Source: an uncultured cyanobacterium (lineage in GTDB: Bacteria; Cyanobacteriota; Cyanobacteriia; PCC-6307; Cyanobiaceae). From it: a DNA stretch of 10,703 nucleotides. Every line of letters begins with the position of its first letter. Position 1 is the stretch's first letter. The stretch spans positions 1 through 10,703 of the forward strand of contig CAIYSK010000421.1 in assembly GCA_903928835.1 (NCBI GenBank). Reading direction: 5' to 3'. Both the position numbers and the translations under genes were made by a program. Shown here one piece after another: positions 1-7,775 of the stretch. The notes under the pieces were generated by a model. It was not told where the DNA came from. It did not search any database and saw only the letters and a program-made list of their open reading frames with translations.

Positions 1-241
1 CGTTGGTCACCTGGTAGGCGACGGCAGCTTCAGGACCGCTGCTGTAGTTAGCCAAATAGGCCTCGAGGGCATCTTTCTTCAGGGTGCGCTCAGCATTCAC
101 CACGTTGCCACCACCCATGTGGCATGCGGCGCAGTTGGCAGAGAACACTTGACCACCGTGGGCCACGTCAGCAGCAAAGCTCGGGGCGGCACCCAGAACG
201 AGCGCCAGGCAGAGAGCAATCAGGGAAAAGATACGGCGCAT
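1..241 (-). CDS. petJ: Cytochrome c6 precursor (partial, 3' end outside the window)
   Basis: Small soluble haem protein that carries electrons from cytochrome b6f to photosystem I, or to the terminal oxidase, in the thylakoid lumen. Eighty codons are visible from an ATG at 241-239; the gene leaves the window at its left edge. Residues 1-23 form a Sec signal peptide (Arg-Arg n-region, hydrophobic core, cleavage after SFA). The mature chain begins ADVAHGGQVF and carries the covalent haem motif CAACH at residues 37-41, with His41 as an axial ligand. The stretch around residues 46-80 (NVV, LKKDAL, YQVTN) fits cytochrome c6; the second axial Met should lie just beyond the edge. It follows the SDR gene by 86 bases that include a strong hairpin (287-320), so petJ may have its own promoter or a processed transcript. 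No clear Shine-Dalgarno precedes the ATG. The family call is secure; the C-terminus is unseen. Confidence 0.93.
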   Translation of the reverse strand, partial: MRRIFSLIALCLALVLGAAPSFAADVAHGGQVFSANCAACHMGGGNVVNAERTLKKDALEAYLANYSSGPEAAVAYQVTN

Positions 242-286
242 GGGAGGGCGCTTCAAAGCGGGAGCAACCCTGCAAAATTAGGTCCT

Positions 287-320
287 GATCGTGGCTTTCG
301 TGACTCCAAAAGCCAGGATC
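287..320 (-). terminator. Long hairpin between the SDR gene and petJ (possible terminator, processing site or operator)
   Basis: Read on the minus strand this is GATC-C-TGGCTTT, a 10-base loop, then AAAGCCA-C-GATC: eleven of twelve pairs with one C/C mismatch. It starts 8 bases after the SDR stop codon (TAA, 330-328) and ends 45 bases before the petJ ATG. No T-run follows directly; the nearest is TAATTTT at 280-274, so it is not a textbook intrinsic terminator. It could protect or terminate the upstream mRNA, or be an operator palindrome, since TAATTT at 280-275 would make a possible -10 box for petJ. I see no convincing -35 box. The hairpin is certain; its role is inference. Confidence 0.4.
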
Positions 321-327
321 GCAACAT

Positions 328-1389
328 TTAGGGGCACCGCTGGGGAAGACCGGCCGTCTCAAAGACCGCTTCCAGGGTCGGAGCGAGGCTCACCAAGCCA
401 AAACGCTCCGGCGGGCTCACCGGCTCATGGATGAAGTGGCGCTGCTGAATGGAGAACAAATCCCAGGGGGTGATCTCAATCCGCAGCAGCTTGATCAGAC
501 CATTGATCAACCAGCCCCGCAGGTCAACGGCGATGGGGGGATACCAACCGCCGCGCCAGCGGCACAGGCTCGCCACCGTGCCATTCACCGTGACAGCCTT
601 TTGGCCCAAAACCAGACGCCTTAGGGGACCCTGGCCTGGCTCCAGATTGGCTTGGTGGGGCGTTGTGGCCAGGTGGGCGCACACCGTGGCGATGTCGGCG
701 GCGTGGATGAAATGGAAGCTGGCATCCGCCCGTAACCACTTGGCGAGCCAGAGGAATTTCACCGCTTCCAGCAGCCCTGCCGTGAGGTAGCTGGTGGGGT
801 GGTGATCGCCCCTGTTGGCTTGGCCGGCGGGGCCGAGTTTCCCGCCAAAGACCAGGGTGGGAAAGACGGCCACAATCTTTGGGGCCAGGGCGTGTTGCTC
901 AAGCTGGCCCAGGCAGATGGCCTTGGTTTGGATGTATTCGGTGCCATGGACCTCCGCCTCTGGAAGCAACTGAAGCTGGCGATCCAGGATGCTGGCGGTG
1001 GAGAAGTAGATCACCTGCTCCAGCACCGCTGGATTGGTGAGGCGGAGCAGCTCTTTGACCGCATCCACATTCACCGCCTGGGCCCTGGCGGGATCGCCCC
1101 AGGCCGTGGCGGTATGGATCATTCGGGTGGCTGAGGCGATGGCCTCGGCGTGGGGGGCAAGGTCGCGCAGGTCACCGATCAGCAGGGTGATCCTGGGATC
1201 CTGAGGAGACACCACCTGAAGCTTGGCTGGATCGCGGAGCAACAGCAAGAGATCGGCATCGCTGTTGCGATAGAGCTCTTCGGTGATGTATTGGCCCACG
1301 CAGCCGCTGGCTCCTGTGATCAGGATTCGGGCTTTGGCTTGGCTTCCAGTTACTTGGCTTCCACTGGGTAGGCCTGGGTTTGCCGTCAA
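328..1389 (-). CDS. NAD-dependent epimerase/dehydratase family protein (extended SDR)
   Basis: Extended short-chain dehydrogenase-type protein of 353 residues with a Rossmann fold. Visible motifs are the dinucleotide-binding loop TGASGCVG (residues 25-32), GDLRD (72-76) for the adenine-side contact, Asn107 in the usual NAG/NV region, Ser130 and Ser133 at the end of a beta strand, and the catalytic YIQTK with Tyr152 and Lys156. All core catalytic features are present, so an active NAD(P)-dependent oxidoreductase or epimerase is likely. The C-terminal half, which sets substrate specificity, has no motif I recognise, so the substrate (nucleotide sugar, steroid-like or other) is unknown. The start is a TTG at 1389-1387 overlapping the hemE stop as TTGA; no ATG or GTG occurs in frame before the nucleotide-binding loop, so translation is probably coupled to hemE. 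The residues before the fold contain a 15-base period repeat encoding two GSQ units. Downstream lie a hairpin and then petJ. Confidence 0.85.
   Translation of the reverse strand: MTANPGLPSGSQVTGSQAKARILITGASGCVGQYITEELYRNSDADLLLLLRDPAKLQVVSPQDPRITLLIGDLRDLAPHAEAIASATRMIHTATAWGDPARAQAVNVDAVKELLRLTNPAVLEQVIYFSTASILDRQLQLLPEAEVHGTEYIQTKAICLGQLEQHALAPKIVAVFPTLVFGGKLGPAGQANRGDHHPTSYLTAGLLEAVKFLWLAKWLRADASFHFIHAADIATVCAHLATTPHQANLEPGQGPLRRLVLGQKAVTVNGTVASLCRWRGGWYPPIAVDLRGWLINGLIKLLRIEITPWDLFSIQQRHFIHEPVSPPERFGLVSLAPTLEAVFETAGLPQRCP
1338..1367 (-). repeat. 15-base-period direct repeat near the start of the SDR gene
   Basis: The 11-mer CTTGGCTTCCA (plus strand) occurs at 1338-1348 and again at 1353-1363, a period of 15 bases. 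On the minus strand it encodes two in-frame GSQ pentads in the poorly conserved N-terminal tail, before the Rossmann fold. It looks like an in-frame slippage duplication and should not affect catalysis. Confidence 0.6.
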
Positions 1390-2444
1390 ACGGCAGCACC
1401 CATCAGCTCATTGACTGCCTTGCCGGTTTCGAAGAACACCCTGGCGTTGTCTTCCGGGGTGCCAGGCAGGATGCCGTGGCCCAGGTTGAGGATGTGCTTA
1501 CGGCCCTTGGCCTTGCGCACGCAATCAAAGATACGCTCGCGGATGGCATCCGGGGTGCCAAACAGCAGGCCAGGGTCCACATTCCCCTGCACGCCCACGC
1601 CCTCGGGCAGCCGGGCGATGCCCTCGGCCATGTCCACGGTCCAATCCAGGGAGACGATGTCGACACCGGTGCGGCCCATGCGTTCGAGCACCCCAGCACT
1701 GCCAGAGATGTAAAGGATCAGGGGGGTGTCGGGGTGGGTGGCCTTGACCTGGTCGATCACCCGCTTTTGGTAGGGAGCGGCGAAGGTGTCGTAATCAACG
1801 GGGGAGAGCTGGCCGGCCCAGGAATCAAACAGTTGCACCACCTGGGCGCCGGAGTCGATTTGGTAGCGGACGTAGGTGGCAATCGAATCGGCGAGATGGC
1901 CCAGCAATTGGTGCAGCATTGCAGGCTCTTGGAACGCCATGGCCTTGATGACGGCGTAGTTCTTGGAGCTCTTGCCTTCCACCGCGTAGGCAGCCAGGGT
2001 CCAAGGGGCCCCCACAAATCCCAGAACGGCAGCCTCGTCGCCCACATCGGCCCGCAGCCGGCCGAGCACTTCACCCACAAAAGGAAGGGCTGCTGCTGGA
2101 TCGAGGGGCCGCAGGGCATCAACCTGGGCCTGGGAGCGAATGGCGGGCTCGATGATCGGGCCCTTGCTCTCGATGATGTCGAAGTCGATTCCTATCCCAG
2201 GCAGGGGCGTGAGAATGTCGGAAAATAGAATCACGCCATCGGGCTTGAAGGCGCGGAAGGGCTGCATCGAGATCTCATAGGAGAGATCGGGATTTTCTGA
2301 GCGCTCGCGGAACCCGGGGTGGCGATCGCGTAGGTCGCGATACACCTTCATGTAACGGCCGGCTTGGCGCATCATCCAAACGGGAGGACGCTCCACCTGC
2401 TCACCTCGGGCGGCGCGCAGCAGCAGGGGGGCGGTTCCGGACAT
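1386..2444 (-). CDS. hemE: Uroporphyrinogen decarboxylase
   Basis: Cytosolic enzyme that removes four carboxyl groups from uroporphyrinogen III to give coproporphyrinogen III, a shared step toward haem, chlorophyll and bilins. From the ATG at 2444-2442 it is 352 residues, the normal family length. Both family signatures are visible: [12 protein letters not shown] (20-31) with substrate-binding Arg26 and Arg30, and GFVGAPWTL (142-150) followed by Tyr153. The key aspartate is in FSDIL (Asp76), and QLFDSWAG (204-211) and [14 protein letters not shown] (320-333, His323) are intact. The frame also opens two codons earlier with TTG (2450), but cyanobacterial HemE proteins typically begin like [14 protein letters not shown], so I prefer the ATG. 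It lies 56 bases after glgB, across a terminator-like hairpin, and its TGA overlaps the TTG start of the SDR gene. Nothing suggests loss of function. Confidence 0.97.
   Translation of the reverse strand: MSGTAPLLLRAARGEQVERPPVWMMRQAGRYMKVYRDLRDRHPGFRERSENPDLSYEISMQPFRAFKPDGVILFSDILTPLPGIGIDFDIIESKGPIIEPAIRSQAQVDALRPLDPAAALPFVGEVLGRLRADVGDEAAVLGFVGAPWTLAAYAVEGKSSKNYAVIKAMAFQEPAMLHQLLGHLADSIATYVRYQIDSGAQVVQLFDSWAGQLSPVDYDTFAAPYQKRVIDQVKATHPDTPLILYISGSAGVLERMGRTGVDIVSLDWTVDMAEGIARLPEGVGVQGNVDPGLLFGTPDAIRERIFDCVRKAKGRKHILNLGHGILPGTPEDNARVFFETGKAVNELMGAAV
2322..2329. repeat. HIP1 palindrome GCGATCGC
   Basis: A single perfect copy of the cyanobacterial Highly Iterated Palindrome lies inside hemE. 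I saw no other perfect copy in the window, so HIP1 is not over-represented here, unlike in many freshwater filamentous and unicellular cyanobacteria. It is only a weak lineage hint. Confidence 0.6.
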
Positions 2445-2480
2445 GGGCAACGATGAGGCCAGAGGCGAACCTACCTGAGA

Positions 2481-2501
2481 AAGCTCCAGAACCTGGAGCC
2501 T
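2481..2501 (-). terminator. Terminator-like hairpin directly after glgB
   Basis: On the minus strand the glgB stop TGA (2503-2501) runs straight into GCTCCAG, loop GTT, CTGGAGC: a perfect 7-base GC-rich stem (2499-2493 with 2489-2483). It can extend by a G-T and an A-T pair, and is followed by TTTCT. This resembles a short intrinsic terminator or attenuator for glgB transcription. hemE starts only 39 bases further on, so full termination would require a hemE promoter inside that gap or reliance on read-through. On the plus strand no T-run follows, so the direction is minus. Activity is inferred. Confidence 0.5.
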
Positions 2502-4816
2502 CAGCTGGTGGTCTCCGCGGGTTCGTCACAGACCTGGGAGAGCATCCCATGGCTGCGCTTCTCATCCCGGCGGAACACCAGAACTGTGAGAGGTGGGAGG
2601 CAGAGGTCGAGGGAGTTCTCGTAGCTGTGGATGCCCCACTCATCGGTGAATTTGCCACCGAGATTGCCCAGGTTGCTGCCCCCGTAGCGCTCGGCATCGG
2701 TATTGAACGCTTCTTCGTAGAAGCCTGGAAGGGGCACACCCACCCGGTAATGGGAGTGGCTTTGGGGGGTGAAATTGGCCACGACCACGAGCCAGCGGCC
2801 GGTGGTGCTCTCGCGGCGCATGAAACTGATTATCGAGTGGCGGTTGTCGTTGCAATCAATCCACTGGAAGCCGAATTCGCTGAAGTCGTCACCCCAGAGG
2901 GCCCGCTCCGATTTGTAGAAACTGTTGAGGTCGTCCACCAGGAGCTGGAGGCCCTGATGGGCACTGTGTTGGAGCAGTTCCCATTGGAGATCACCCCACA
3001 CATTCCATTCGGCGCGTTGGCCGAATTCCATGCCCATGAAGATGGTTTTCTTGCCCGGGTGCGTCCACATGTAGGCCAGCAGGGCCCGCACATTGGCAAA
3101 CTTTTGCCAGTCGTCGCCCGGCATTTTATGCAGCAAATTGCTCTTGCCATGCACGACTTCGTCGTGGCTGAGGGCGAGCATGAAGTTCTCGGTAAAGGCA
3201 TACCAAATCGAGAACGTCACATTGTTCTGGTGGAACTGACGGAACCACGGATCCAGCTCGAAGTAATCGAGCATGTCGTGCATCCAGCCCATGTTCCATT
3301 TGAGGTTGAATCCCAGGCCGCCTATGTTGGTGGGTTGGGTCACCATCGGCCAGGTGGTGGATTCTTCGGCAATTGAGAGGGCCCCAGGGAAGTGCTGGAA
3401 CAGCACGTGGTTGGCCTGCTGCAGGAAGGTCACCGCTTCGGTGTTTTCCCTGCCCCCATTGTCATTGGCCAACCATTCGCCATCGGGGCGGAGGTAGTCG
3501 CGGTAGAGCATGGAGGCCACCGCATCAACCCGAATGCCGTCGATGTGGAATTCTTCGAACCAATAGACAAGATTGGCTACCAGGAAGTTGCGAACTTCGT
3601 TGCGGCTGTAATTAAAAATAAGTGTGCCCCATTCCTTGTGCTCGCCGATGCGGGGATCGGCATGCTCATAGAGATGGGCCCCATCAAAAAAGGCCAAGCC
3701 GTGGGCATCTTTGGGAAAGTGACCCGGCACCCAATCGAGGATCACGCCAATCCCTTCCGCGTGGCAGCGCTCCACAAAGGCGCGAAATTCATTCGGGGAG
3801 CCAAAGCGGCTGGTGGGCGCGTACCAACCGGTGACCTGATAACCCCAGGATCCATCGAAGGGATGCTCGGAGATCGGCATCAGCTCGATGTGGGTGAAGC
3901 CCCGAGCCTTCACGTAGGGAATCACCCGATCGGCCAATTCCGGGTAGGTGAGTAGCCGGGCGCCGGGTTTGAGATCGGCGGCGGGTACCGGTGGCCGCGG
4001 GGTGCCATCGGCTTCGATGAAGGGACGATCGGCGCTGGCATGCATCCAGCTGCCGAGGTGCATTTCGTAGACCGAAATGGGTTGATCCAGGGGGTTGGAG
4101 CTGTCGCGCTCGTCCATCCAGCCGGCATCGTTCCAGCTGTAGTTGGCAATCGCCTCCACCACCGACCCGTTGTTGGGCCGCACTTCGTGGCGGAATCCGT
4201 AGGGATCGCTCTTCTGATAGCAATGGCCGTTCTGGGCCCGGATTTCGTATTTGTAGATCTGGCCGGCTTTGAGGCCTGGGATAAACAGCTCCCAGCAGCC
4301 ACCAACCCGCGATTGCATGGGGTGGTGGCGGCCATCCCAGCCATTGAAATCCCCGAGCACGGAAACGCTGCGGGCATTGGGGGCCCAGAGGCAAAACTGA
4401 ACGCCCCCAATGCCGCCCTGCTCGCCCAGGTGGGCACCCATGCGGCGCCAAATGTGGTGGTGGTTTCCTTCGGCAAACAGCAGCTGATCCAGTTCGCCCA
4501 TCCACGCTTCGCGTTGGGCCCAGGGATCGTGCTGCACGTGTTCGATGCCACCACGGTGCACCCGAACTTGGTAGCCACTGCCTGGGTTCGTGGCCAGCTG
4601 TGCTTCAAAGACCCAGGGGTGATTGGGTGTCTCGGTGGGCAGCGACTGGCCCCCCACAAGCAATTCGACCCGCTCGGCCTCGGGCATCCACACCCGCACA
4701 ACCCAGCCCCCGGCATCCAGGGGTTGGGGACCAAGGATGGAAAAGGGATGATCGTGCCTGCATTCGGCAAGCCGCTGGCCGTCTTGCGCCATCCAATCGA
4801 GGCTGAGCAAGGCCAT
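2501..4816 (-). CDS. glgB: 1,4-alpha-glucan branching enzyme (GH13)
   Basis: Cuts an alpha-1,4 glucan chain and rejoins it through an alpha-1,6 bond, making the branches of glycogen, the cyanobacterial carbon store. The protein has 771 residues, normal for cyanobacterial GlgB. In order: an N-terminal domain (about 20-115, opening [12 protein letters not shown]), a CBM48 domain (about 135-220, with [20 protein letters not shown]), the GH13 barrel, and a C-terminal beta domain ending with [11 protein letters not shown]. The four GH13 regions are intact: [10 protein letters not shown] (361-370), [10 protein letters not shown] with nucleophile Asp431, SIAEEST with acid/base Glu484, and [10 protein letters not shown] with Asp552. 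These spacings match Asp405, Glu458 and Asp526 of E. coli GlgB exactly. The start ATG (4816-4814) is 85 bases after the DUF3887 gene; that leader holds a small GGCGG/CCGCC hairpin (4846-4863) but no promoter I would defend. A terminator-like hairpin follows the stop codon. Confidence 0.97.
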   Translation of the reverse strand: MALLSLDWMAQDGQRLAECRHDHPFSILGPQPLDAGGWVVRVWMPEAERVELLVGGQSLPTETPNHPWVFEAQLATNPGSGYQVRVHRGGIEHVQHDPWAQREAWMGELDQLLFAEGNHHHIWRRMGAHLGEQGGIGGVQFCLWAPNARSVSVLGDFNGWDGRHHPMQSRVGGCWELFIPGLKAGQIYKYEIRAQNGHCYQKSDPYGFRHEVRPNNGSVVEAIANYSWNDAGWMDERDSSNPLDQPISVYEMHLGSWMHASADRPFIEADGTPRPPVPAADLKPGARLLTYPELADRVIPYVKARGFTHIELMPISEHPFDGSWGYQVTGWYAPTSRFGSPNEFRAFVERCHAEGIGVILDWVPGHFPKDAHGLAFFDGAHLYEHADPRIGEHKEWGTLIFNYSRNEVRNFLVANLVYWFEEFHIDGIRVDAVASMLYRDYLRPDGEWLANDNGGRENTEAVTFLQQANHVLFQHFPGALSIAEESTTWPMVTQPTNIGGLGFNLKWNMGWMHDMLDYFELDPWFRQFHQNNVTFSIWYAFTENFMLALSHDEVVHGKSNLLHKMPGDDWQKFANVRALLAYMWTHPGKKTIFMGMEFGQRAEWNVWGDLQWELLQHSAHQGLQLLVDDLNSFYKSERALWGDDFSEFGFQWIDCNDNRHSIISFMRRESTTGRWLVVVANFTPQSHSHYRVGVPLPGFYEEAFNTDAERYGGSNLGNLGGKFTDEWGIHSYENSLDLCLPPLTVLVFRRDEKRSHGMLSQVCDEPAETTS

Positions 4817-4901
4817 GTACCAGCTACGTTTTCGCCGAGAGCTTAGGCGGCTTTTGACCCGCCAACTGGTCTAGGTGGTGGGCCTTAGCAAAGCTCGCTG
4901 A

Positions 4902-5702
4902 TTACTGGGCGGGTTGGGGTTTGGAGGGATCGATGGGGAAGTCGACGCCGGTGATCGTGTTGTGGGCATCGAGGATCACAAAAAGACTGTCGGTGAGGCG
5001 GTTGAACTGGGTCACCACCATCACGAGCTTGGCTGTAGGGGTGGAATTGGCTTCAACGGCCTTGGTTACCTTCACGAAGTTGCCAGTGAGTTGCTGTAAT
5101 TCCTGCCATTTCTGCTGCAGGCGCTCAGGACTGATCTCCTTTTGAAGGTCGAGGCTCAAAAAGCTGCGGGCGCTGATGTATTGGCCACTGCTCAAACTTT
5201 TGACGAAATTGAGAGCCACTTGGCTGGAGGCTTCGTCGGCGCGATCGAAGTGGTAACCCACGATTTTGCCGGCCCCATTCAGCACGATGAAGACATCGCG
5301 GCGGCCCTTGGTGGTGGTCAGGCTGGCTTCAACCGTGGTGTTGCGCACACCTTTGTTGACGCTCAGCAGCTTCCAACTGAGCAATTTGGGCTGGGTGCGC
5401 ATGGTGTTTTGCACCATTTGCGGGCTGCTTACGGCCTTGAGTTCATCGGAAAATTGGTTGTAGCGGGCATTGGCATCGCCCCTTTTGATGGTCTCCAAGA
5501 TGGCGTTGGCAGCGGCGCGGGCCTCCGGAGCCCCCAGGGCGGGAGGCGTCGCTGCAGCGCTCTGGGCACTCGGACCAGCGCTTGAAGGGGCGCTGGTTTG
5601 GGCGAAGCTGATCGGGGCGAGGCACGCGCTGCCGACCAGGCTGGTCGCCAGCAGCCCAGCCGCAAAAAAGGGCTTGGAGAAGGGGCGCAGGGGGCTCCGC
5701 AT
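4902..5702 (-). CDS. Secreted protein with two DUF3887-like repeats
   Basis: Protein of 266 residues, predicted to be exported. A signal peptide spans residues 1-34 (Arg/Lys-rich start, hydrophobic core at 11-30, likely cleavage after SFA), followed by an Ala/Ser/Pro-rich linker to about 60. The mature part appears duplicated: repeat A (about 62-153) and repeat B (about 160-257) share a helical opening (AILETIKRGDANARYNQF against ALNFVKSLSSGQYISARSF), a Gln-rich helix, a strand with V-KVTKAVE/LLSVNKG-like pattern, and a closing FIVLNGAGKIVGYHF against FVILDAHNTITGVDF. This layout fits DUF3887, a cystatin/NTF2-like fold of unknown function. No catalytic residues are evident, so a binding or scaffolding role in the periplasm or lumen is only a guess. 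The ATG at 5702 is 24 bases after the hydrolase stop, consistent with co-transcription. glgB follows 85 bases downstream. Confidence 0.8.
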   Translation of the reverse strand: MRSPLRPFSKPFFAAGLLATSLVGSACLAPISFAQTSAPSSAGPSAQSAAATPPALGAPEARAAANAILETIKRGDANARYNQFSDELKAVSSPQMVQNTMRTQPKLLSWKLLSVNKGVRNTTVEASLTTTKGRRDVFIVLNGAGKIVGYHFDRADEASSQVALNFVKSLSSGQYISARSFLSLDLQKEISPERLQQKWQELQQLTGNFVKVTKAVEANSTPTAKLVMVVTQFNRLTDSLFVILDAHNTITGVDFPIDPSKPQPAQ

Positions 5703-5726
5703 GCCTGGAGTTTTTAAGAGGTGGGC

Positions 5727-7373
5727 TCAGTTTGCCTCAAGTTGGCCTGGGTGCACGATGGGCTCCAGCCGTAGTTGGCTTGTGGCGAGCTCGAGGCTGA
5801 GGGTGATGACCCGATGTTTTGGGCTTGGGCCGCCGAGGGGCATCGAGCCATCGCCTGGGTTGAGGGCAATCTGCGGCCAGGCCGAGGCCGCCAGGGACAG
5901 CCGGATTTGGTCTCCGGCTTGCAGGTTGGCCATCACTGGTTGGAGCTGGAGCAGCCTGGTTTCGCCGTGCAAGCATCCGTTGCCAAGGAAGCGGGCCACG
6001 CCGGTGCAGAGCTGGTGCACCTTCATCGGTTGCTCTTTTTTCACCACGGAGAGGGCGCCACACAGGTCAAAGCCCGGCTGGTCGGCGCTGATCGTGATCT
6101 CCAGGCTGAATTGACCCAGTAGCAATTCAGGCGCTTCTAGGGGCGCACTGGTGAAGCAGGCCACATCAAGGCGCTCGTCGAGGTCGGAGCGATCACAAGG
6201 GCCGGGTTTGAGATCGAGGTGGCCCCCTCGCCCCGGGACAGGTCGCCAGGGATCATGCACCAACTGGCGGGTGGCATGGTCGGGGGTTGTGGTGCCGGAT
6301 GGGTTTGCCTCTGGGGCCGCCTCTGGGCTGGCTTGAATCTTGTCCACCAGGGCTTGGCCCTGGAGCTTCCAGGCCTTTGGGAGAGTTGCTGCTGGCACAA
6401 GCCAGGGACCATGGGCTTCGGCCTGCAGGGCCAGGGGGGCGGTGTGCTCGTAGCTGGGGGCGATCCCTTGAAGGTGCTGTTGGAAGAAGGCCAGCTGCAT
6501 GGAGTCGGCGCCGCCCGGCCAGTGCAGGTGGCTCCAGGCGCCGATGCGCAGTTGGGGGGATCCGCCGGCGGCCTGCGAGCGTTGCCAGAGATCCAGCACG
6601 CCGCCCAGGTGGGGATCGTGCCAGCCACCCAGCAGCAACATGGGCCTGCGCAGCAGGGCGGCCGGGGGGGTGTAAACCCGCCACCCCTCGGGATCTGCCG
6701 GATTGCGGCTCAGCCACTCCAGGGCCATGCCCGTGGGGTCGTGGCGCGCGAGCAAGGCCATGCCTTCGCCCAGGAAGCTGCCCCTCTCAAGGGATTTGCG
6801 GATCGCCTGCCAGCCTTCGTCATCGCCTTGCCTCTGGCAGCGCTGGGCGGCCAGTTGCAAGCCCCAGCCGAGGCCCAGGCCCCACCAGTGGGCGCCTCCC
6901 TCGCTGGCCCAGTGGGTGCGTTCGTCGAGTCCTGCCATGGCCGGAGCAAGGCAATCGGGTAAGCCATCGCCCAAGCCATCGCCCAAGCCATCGCCCAAGC
7001 CATCGCACTCAGACGCGTCGTTGAGGAGTTGGCTCAGGCCCTGATAGGAGAAGCCATAGGTGCCCACCCGGCCATTGCAGCTAGGCAGTTGGCGTACCCA
7101 CCGAACCGCATCGGCCCCGTCAATTGCTTCCTGGGCAAATCCTTGGAAATTGCCCTCGGAGGCGCCCTGGCCCCGGACGTCTTGCACCACCACCACAAAC
7201 CCATGCTGGGCGTACCAGCTCGGATGGGCATAGGTGACCGTCGAAGCGATGGCCCGTCCGTAGGGCTGCCGCATCAATAGCGCCGGCCACGGCCCATCCC
7301 CCGCGGGGGTCCAGATCCGACTAATCAGGCCGGTGCCATCCCGACAACGCATCCAGTTGTCTTGGCCGCTCAC
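5727..7373 (-). CDS. CocE/NonD family hydrolase (X-Pro dipeptidyl-peptidase S15-like)
   Basis: Serine hydrolase of 548 residues, a typical length for the CocE/NonD acyl esterase group. It has an alpha/beta-hydrolase fold (about 10-150 and 230-300), a helical lid between (about 150-230), and a C-terminal jelly-roll domain (about 330-540). Visible motifs are MRQPYGRA, VVVQDVRGQGASEG, the nucleophile elbow YGFSYQG with Ser109, LLLGGWHDP with Asp253, and GAWSHLHW with His282, so the triad is complete. The substrate is unknown (ester or amide). No signal peptide is seen, so it is probably cytosolic. The start is a GTG at 7373-7371 touching the TGA of the upstream small gene (TGAGTG); an ATG seven codons in is an alternative. 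The lid entrance carries four DGL/GDGL units encoded by a 12-base tandem repeat (6961-7008), which is unusual for the family. Confidence 0.9.
   Translation of the reverse strand: MSGQDNWMRCRDGTGLISRIWTPAGDGPWPALLMRQPYGRAIASTVTYAHPSWYAQHGFVVVVQDVRGQGASEGNFQGFAQEAIDGADAVRWVRQLPSCNGRVGTYGFSYQGLSQLLNDASECDGLGDGLGDGLGDGLPDCLAPAMAGLDERTHWASEGGAHWWGLGLGWGLQLAAQRCQRQGDDEGWQAIRKSLERGSFLGEGMALLARHDPTGMALEWLSRNPADPEGWRVYTPPAALLRRPMLLLGGWHDPHLGGVLDLWQRSQAAGGSPQLRIGAWSHLHWPGGADSMQLAFFQQHLQGIAPSYEHTAPLALQAEAHGPWLVPAATLPKAWKLQGQALVDKIQASPEAAPEANPSGTTTPDHATRQLVHDPWRPVPGRGGHLDLKPGPCDRSDLDERLDVACFTSAPLEAPELLLGQFSLEITISADQPGFDLCGALSVVKKEQPMKVHQLCTGVARFLGNGCLHGETRLLQLQPVMANLQAGDQIRLSLAASAWPQIALNPGDGSMPLGGPSPKHRVITLSLELATSQLRLEPIVHPGQLEAN
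6961..7008 (-). repeat. 12-base tandem repeat, four copies, inside the CocE-like gene
   Basis: The plus-strand unit AAGCCATCGCCC occurs at 6961-6972, 6973-6984 and 6985-6996, with a fourth copy differing only near its end at 6997-7008. On the minus strand each unit encodes G-D-G-L in frame, giving DGL repeats at residues 124-138, about 15 residues after nucleophile Ser109. The unit length is a multiple of three, so copy-number changes keep the gene open. It is most simply explained by replication slippage. Confidence 0.92.
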
Positions 7374-7775
7374 TCAGCGCACATCCGGGCAGTAGAGACC
7401 CACCACGTAGGTGGTGAGCACTTCTGCGTCGGTGAAGCTCAGTTGTCGTTGCTGGGCAATGGTCTGGATGGCCTGCTTGGAGGTGGAGGCGATGCCAGAG
7501 CCATTCATTTGGCGCAGCTCAGCGCAGAGTTGTTTCGCCAAGGCAGGGTTTTGTTTGACCGATTCCAGCAGTTGGGATTGGGCCTGGGCGGCGGCCATGC
7601 TCACCGAGCTTGCCAACAGGATCGAAAGAGCAGCGCCAGCAACAGAAACTCCCCAGGCCCTAGGGCCGTTACTTGGCCCAGGGCCGATCGATTCCAGCGA
7701 CGCCTGAGGTCGGGGTGTGTTTCTCCATCGGGGTGGAGGACACTGTGGTGGCAGGGCTAGGGCTAGAGAGACCAA
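7374..7775 (-). CDS. Small secreted protein of unknown function (start uncertain)
   Basis: I do not recognise a named family. The trustworthy part is the last 90 or so residues: a hydrophobic segment (VSVAGAALSILLASSVSM) ending in AAAQAQ, which looks like a signal peptide, then a mainly helical domain ending EVLTTYVVGLYCPDVR. The mature part has two cysteines (84 and 129 in the longest frame), which could form a disulfide outside the cytosol. The longest frame opens with a TTG at 7775, but its first 40 residues (Pro-rich, low conservation appearance) do not look like coding sequence. The only ATG in frame (within SVSMAAA) would remove the signal peptide. An ATG at 7728 is in another frame and stops after 19 codons. 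The true start is therefore unresolved, or the 5' end is damaged. The stop TGA directly abuts the GTG of the hydrolase gene, suggesting coupled translation. Confidence 0.6.
   Translation of the reverse strand: MVSLALALPPQCPPPRWRNTPRPQASLESIGPGPSNGPRAWGVSVAGAALSILLASSVSMAAAQAQSQLLESVKQNPALAKQLCAELRQMNGSGIASTSKQAIQTIAQQRQLSFTDAEVLTTYVVGLYCPDVR
7656..7667. repeat. 12-base perfect palindrome GGCCCTAGGGCC
   Basis: Perfect inverted repeat just upstream of the signal-peptide codons of the small secreted protein. The first ten bases recur at 7828-7837, just after the DUF4332 stop. The two copies bracket the stretch whose coding status is doubtful. Function unknown; a chance occurrence in GC-rich DNA is possible. 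Confidence 0.45.

Noticed and set aside
119..331. Plus-strand frame of 70 codons at the left end
   Set aside because: Runs opposite the signal peptide and haem-motif part of petJ and has no features of its own.
1380..2228. Plus-strand frame of 282 codons opposite hemE
   Set aside because: The sense strand encodes intact hemE with both signatures; the antisense product is His/Gly-rich and motif-free.
2453..3376. Long plus-strand open frame (307 codons) opposite glgB
   Set aside because: Lies antisense to a fully conserved branching enzyme and shows no recognisable motif; such frames are common opposite GC-rich genes.
4040..4846. Plus-strand frame of 268 codons opposite the 5' half of glgB
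   Set aside because: A shadow of glgB codon usage, with no independent family features.
4846..4863. GGCGG/CCGCC hairpin in the glgB leader as a terminator or riboswitch
   Set aside because: Only a 5-base stem with no T-run and no recognisable aptamer; likely chance in GC-rich DNA.
5616..5633. Lipobox in the DUF3887 protein (GSAC at residues 24-27)
   Set aside because: Position -3 is Gly rather than Leu/Val/Ile, and a better signal peptidase I site (SFA) follows, so a lipoprotein is less likely.
6961..7008. CRISPR-like array
   Set aside because: Units are 12 bases, directly abutting with no spacers, and inside a coding frame.
6219..7024. Overlapping plus-strand frames opposite the CocE-like gene, including one with a HRPS-type repeat
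   Set aside because: Antisense to a gene with a complete catalytic triad; the repeat is merely the reverse reading of the 12-base tandem repeat.
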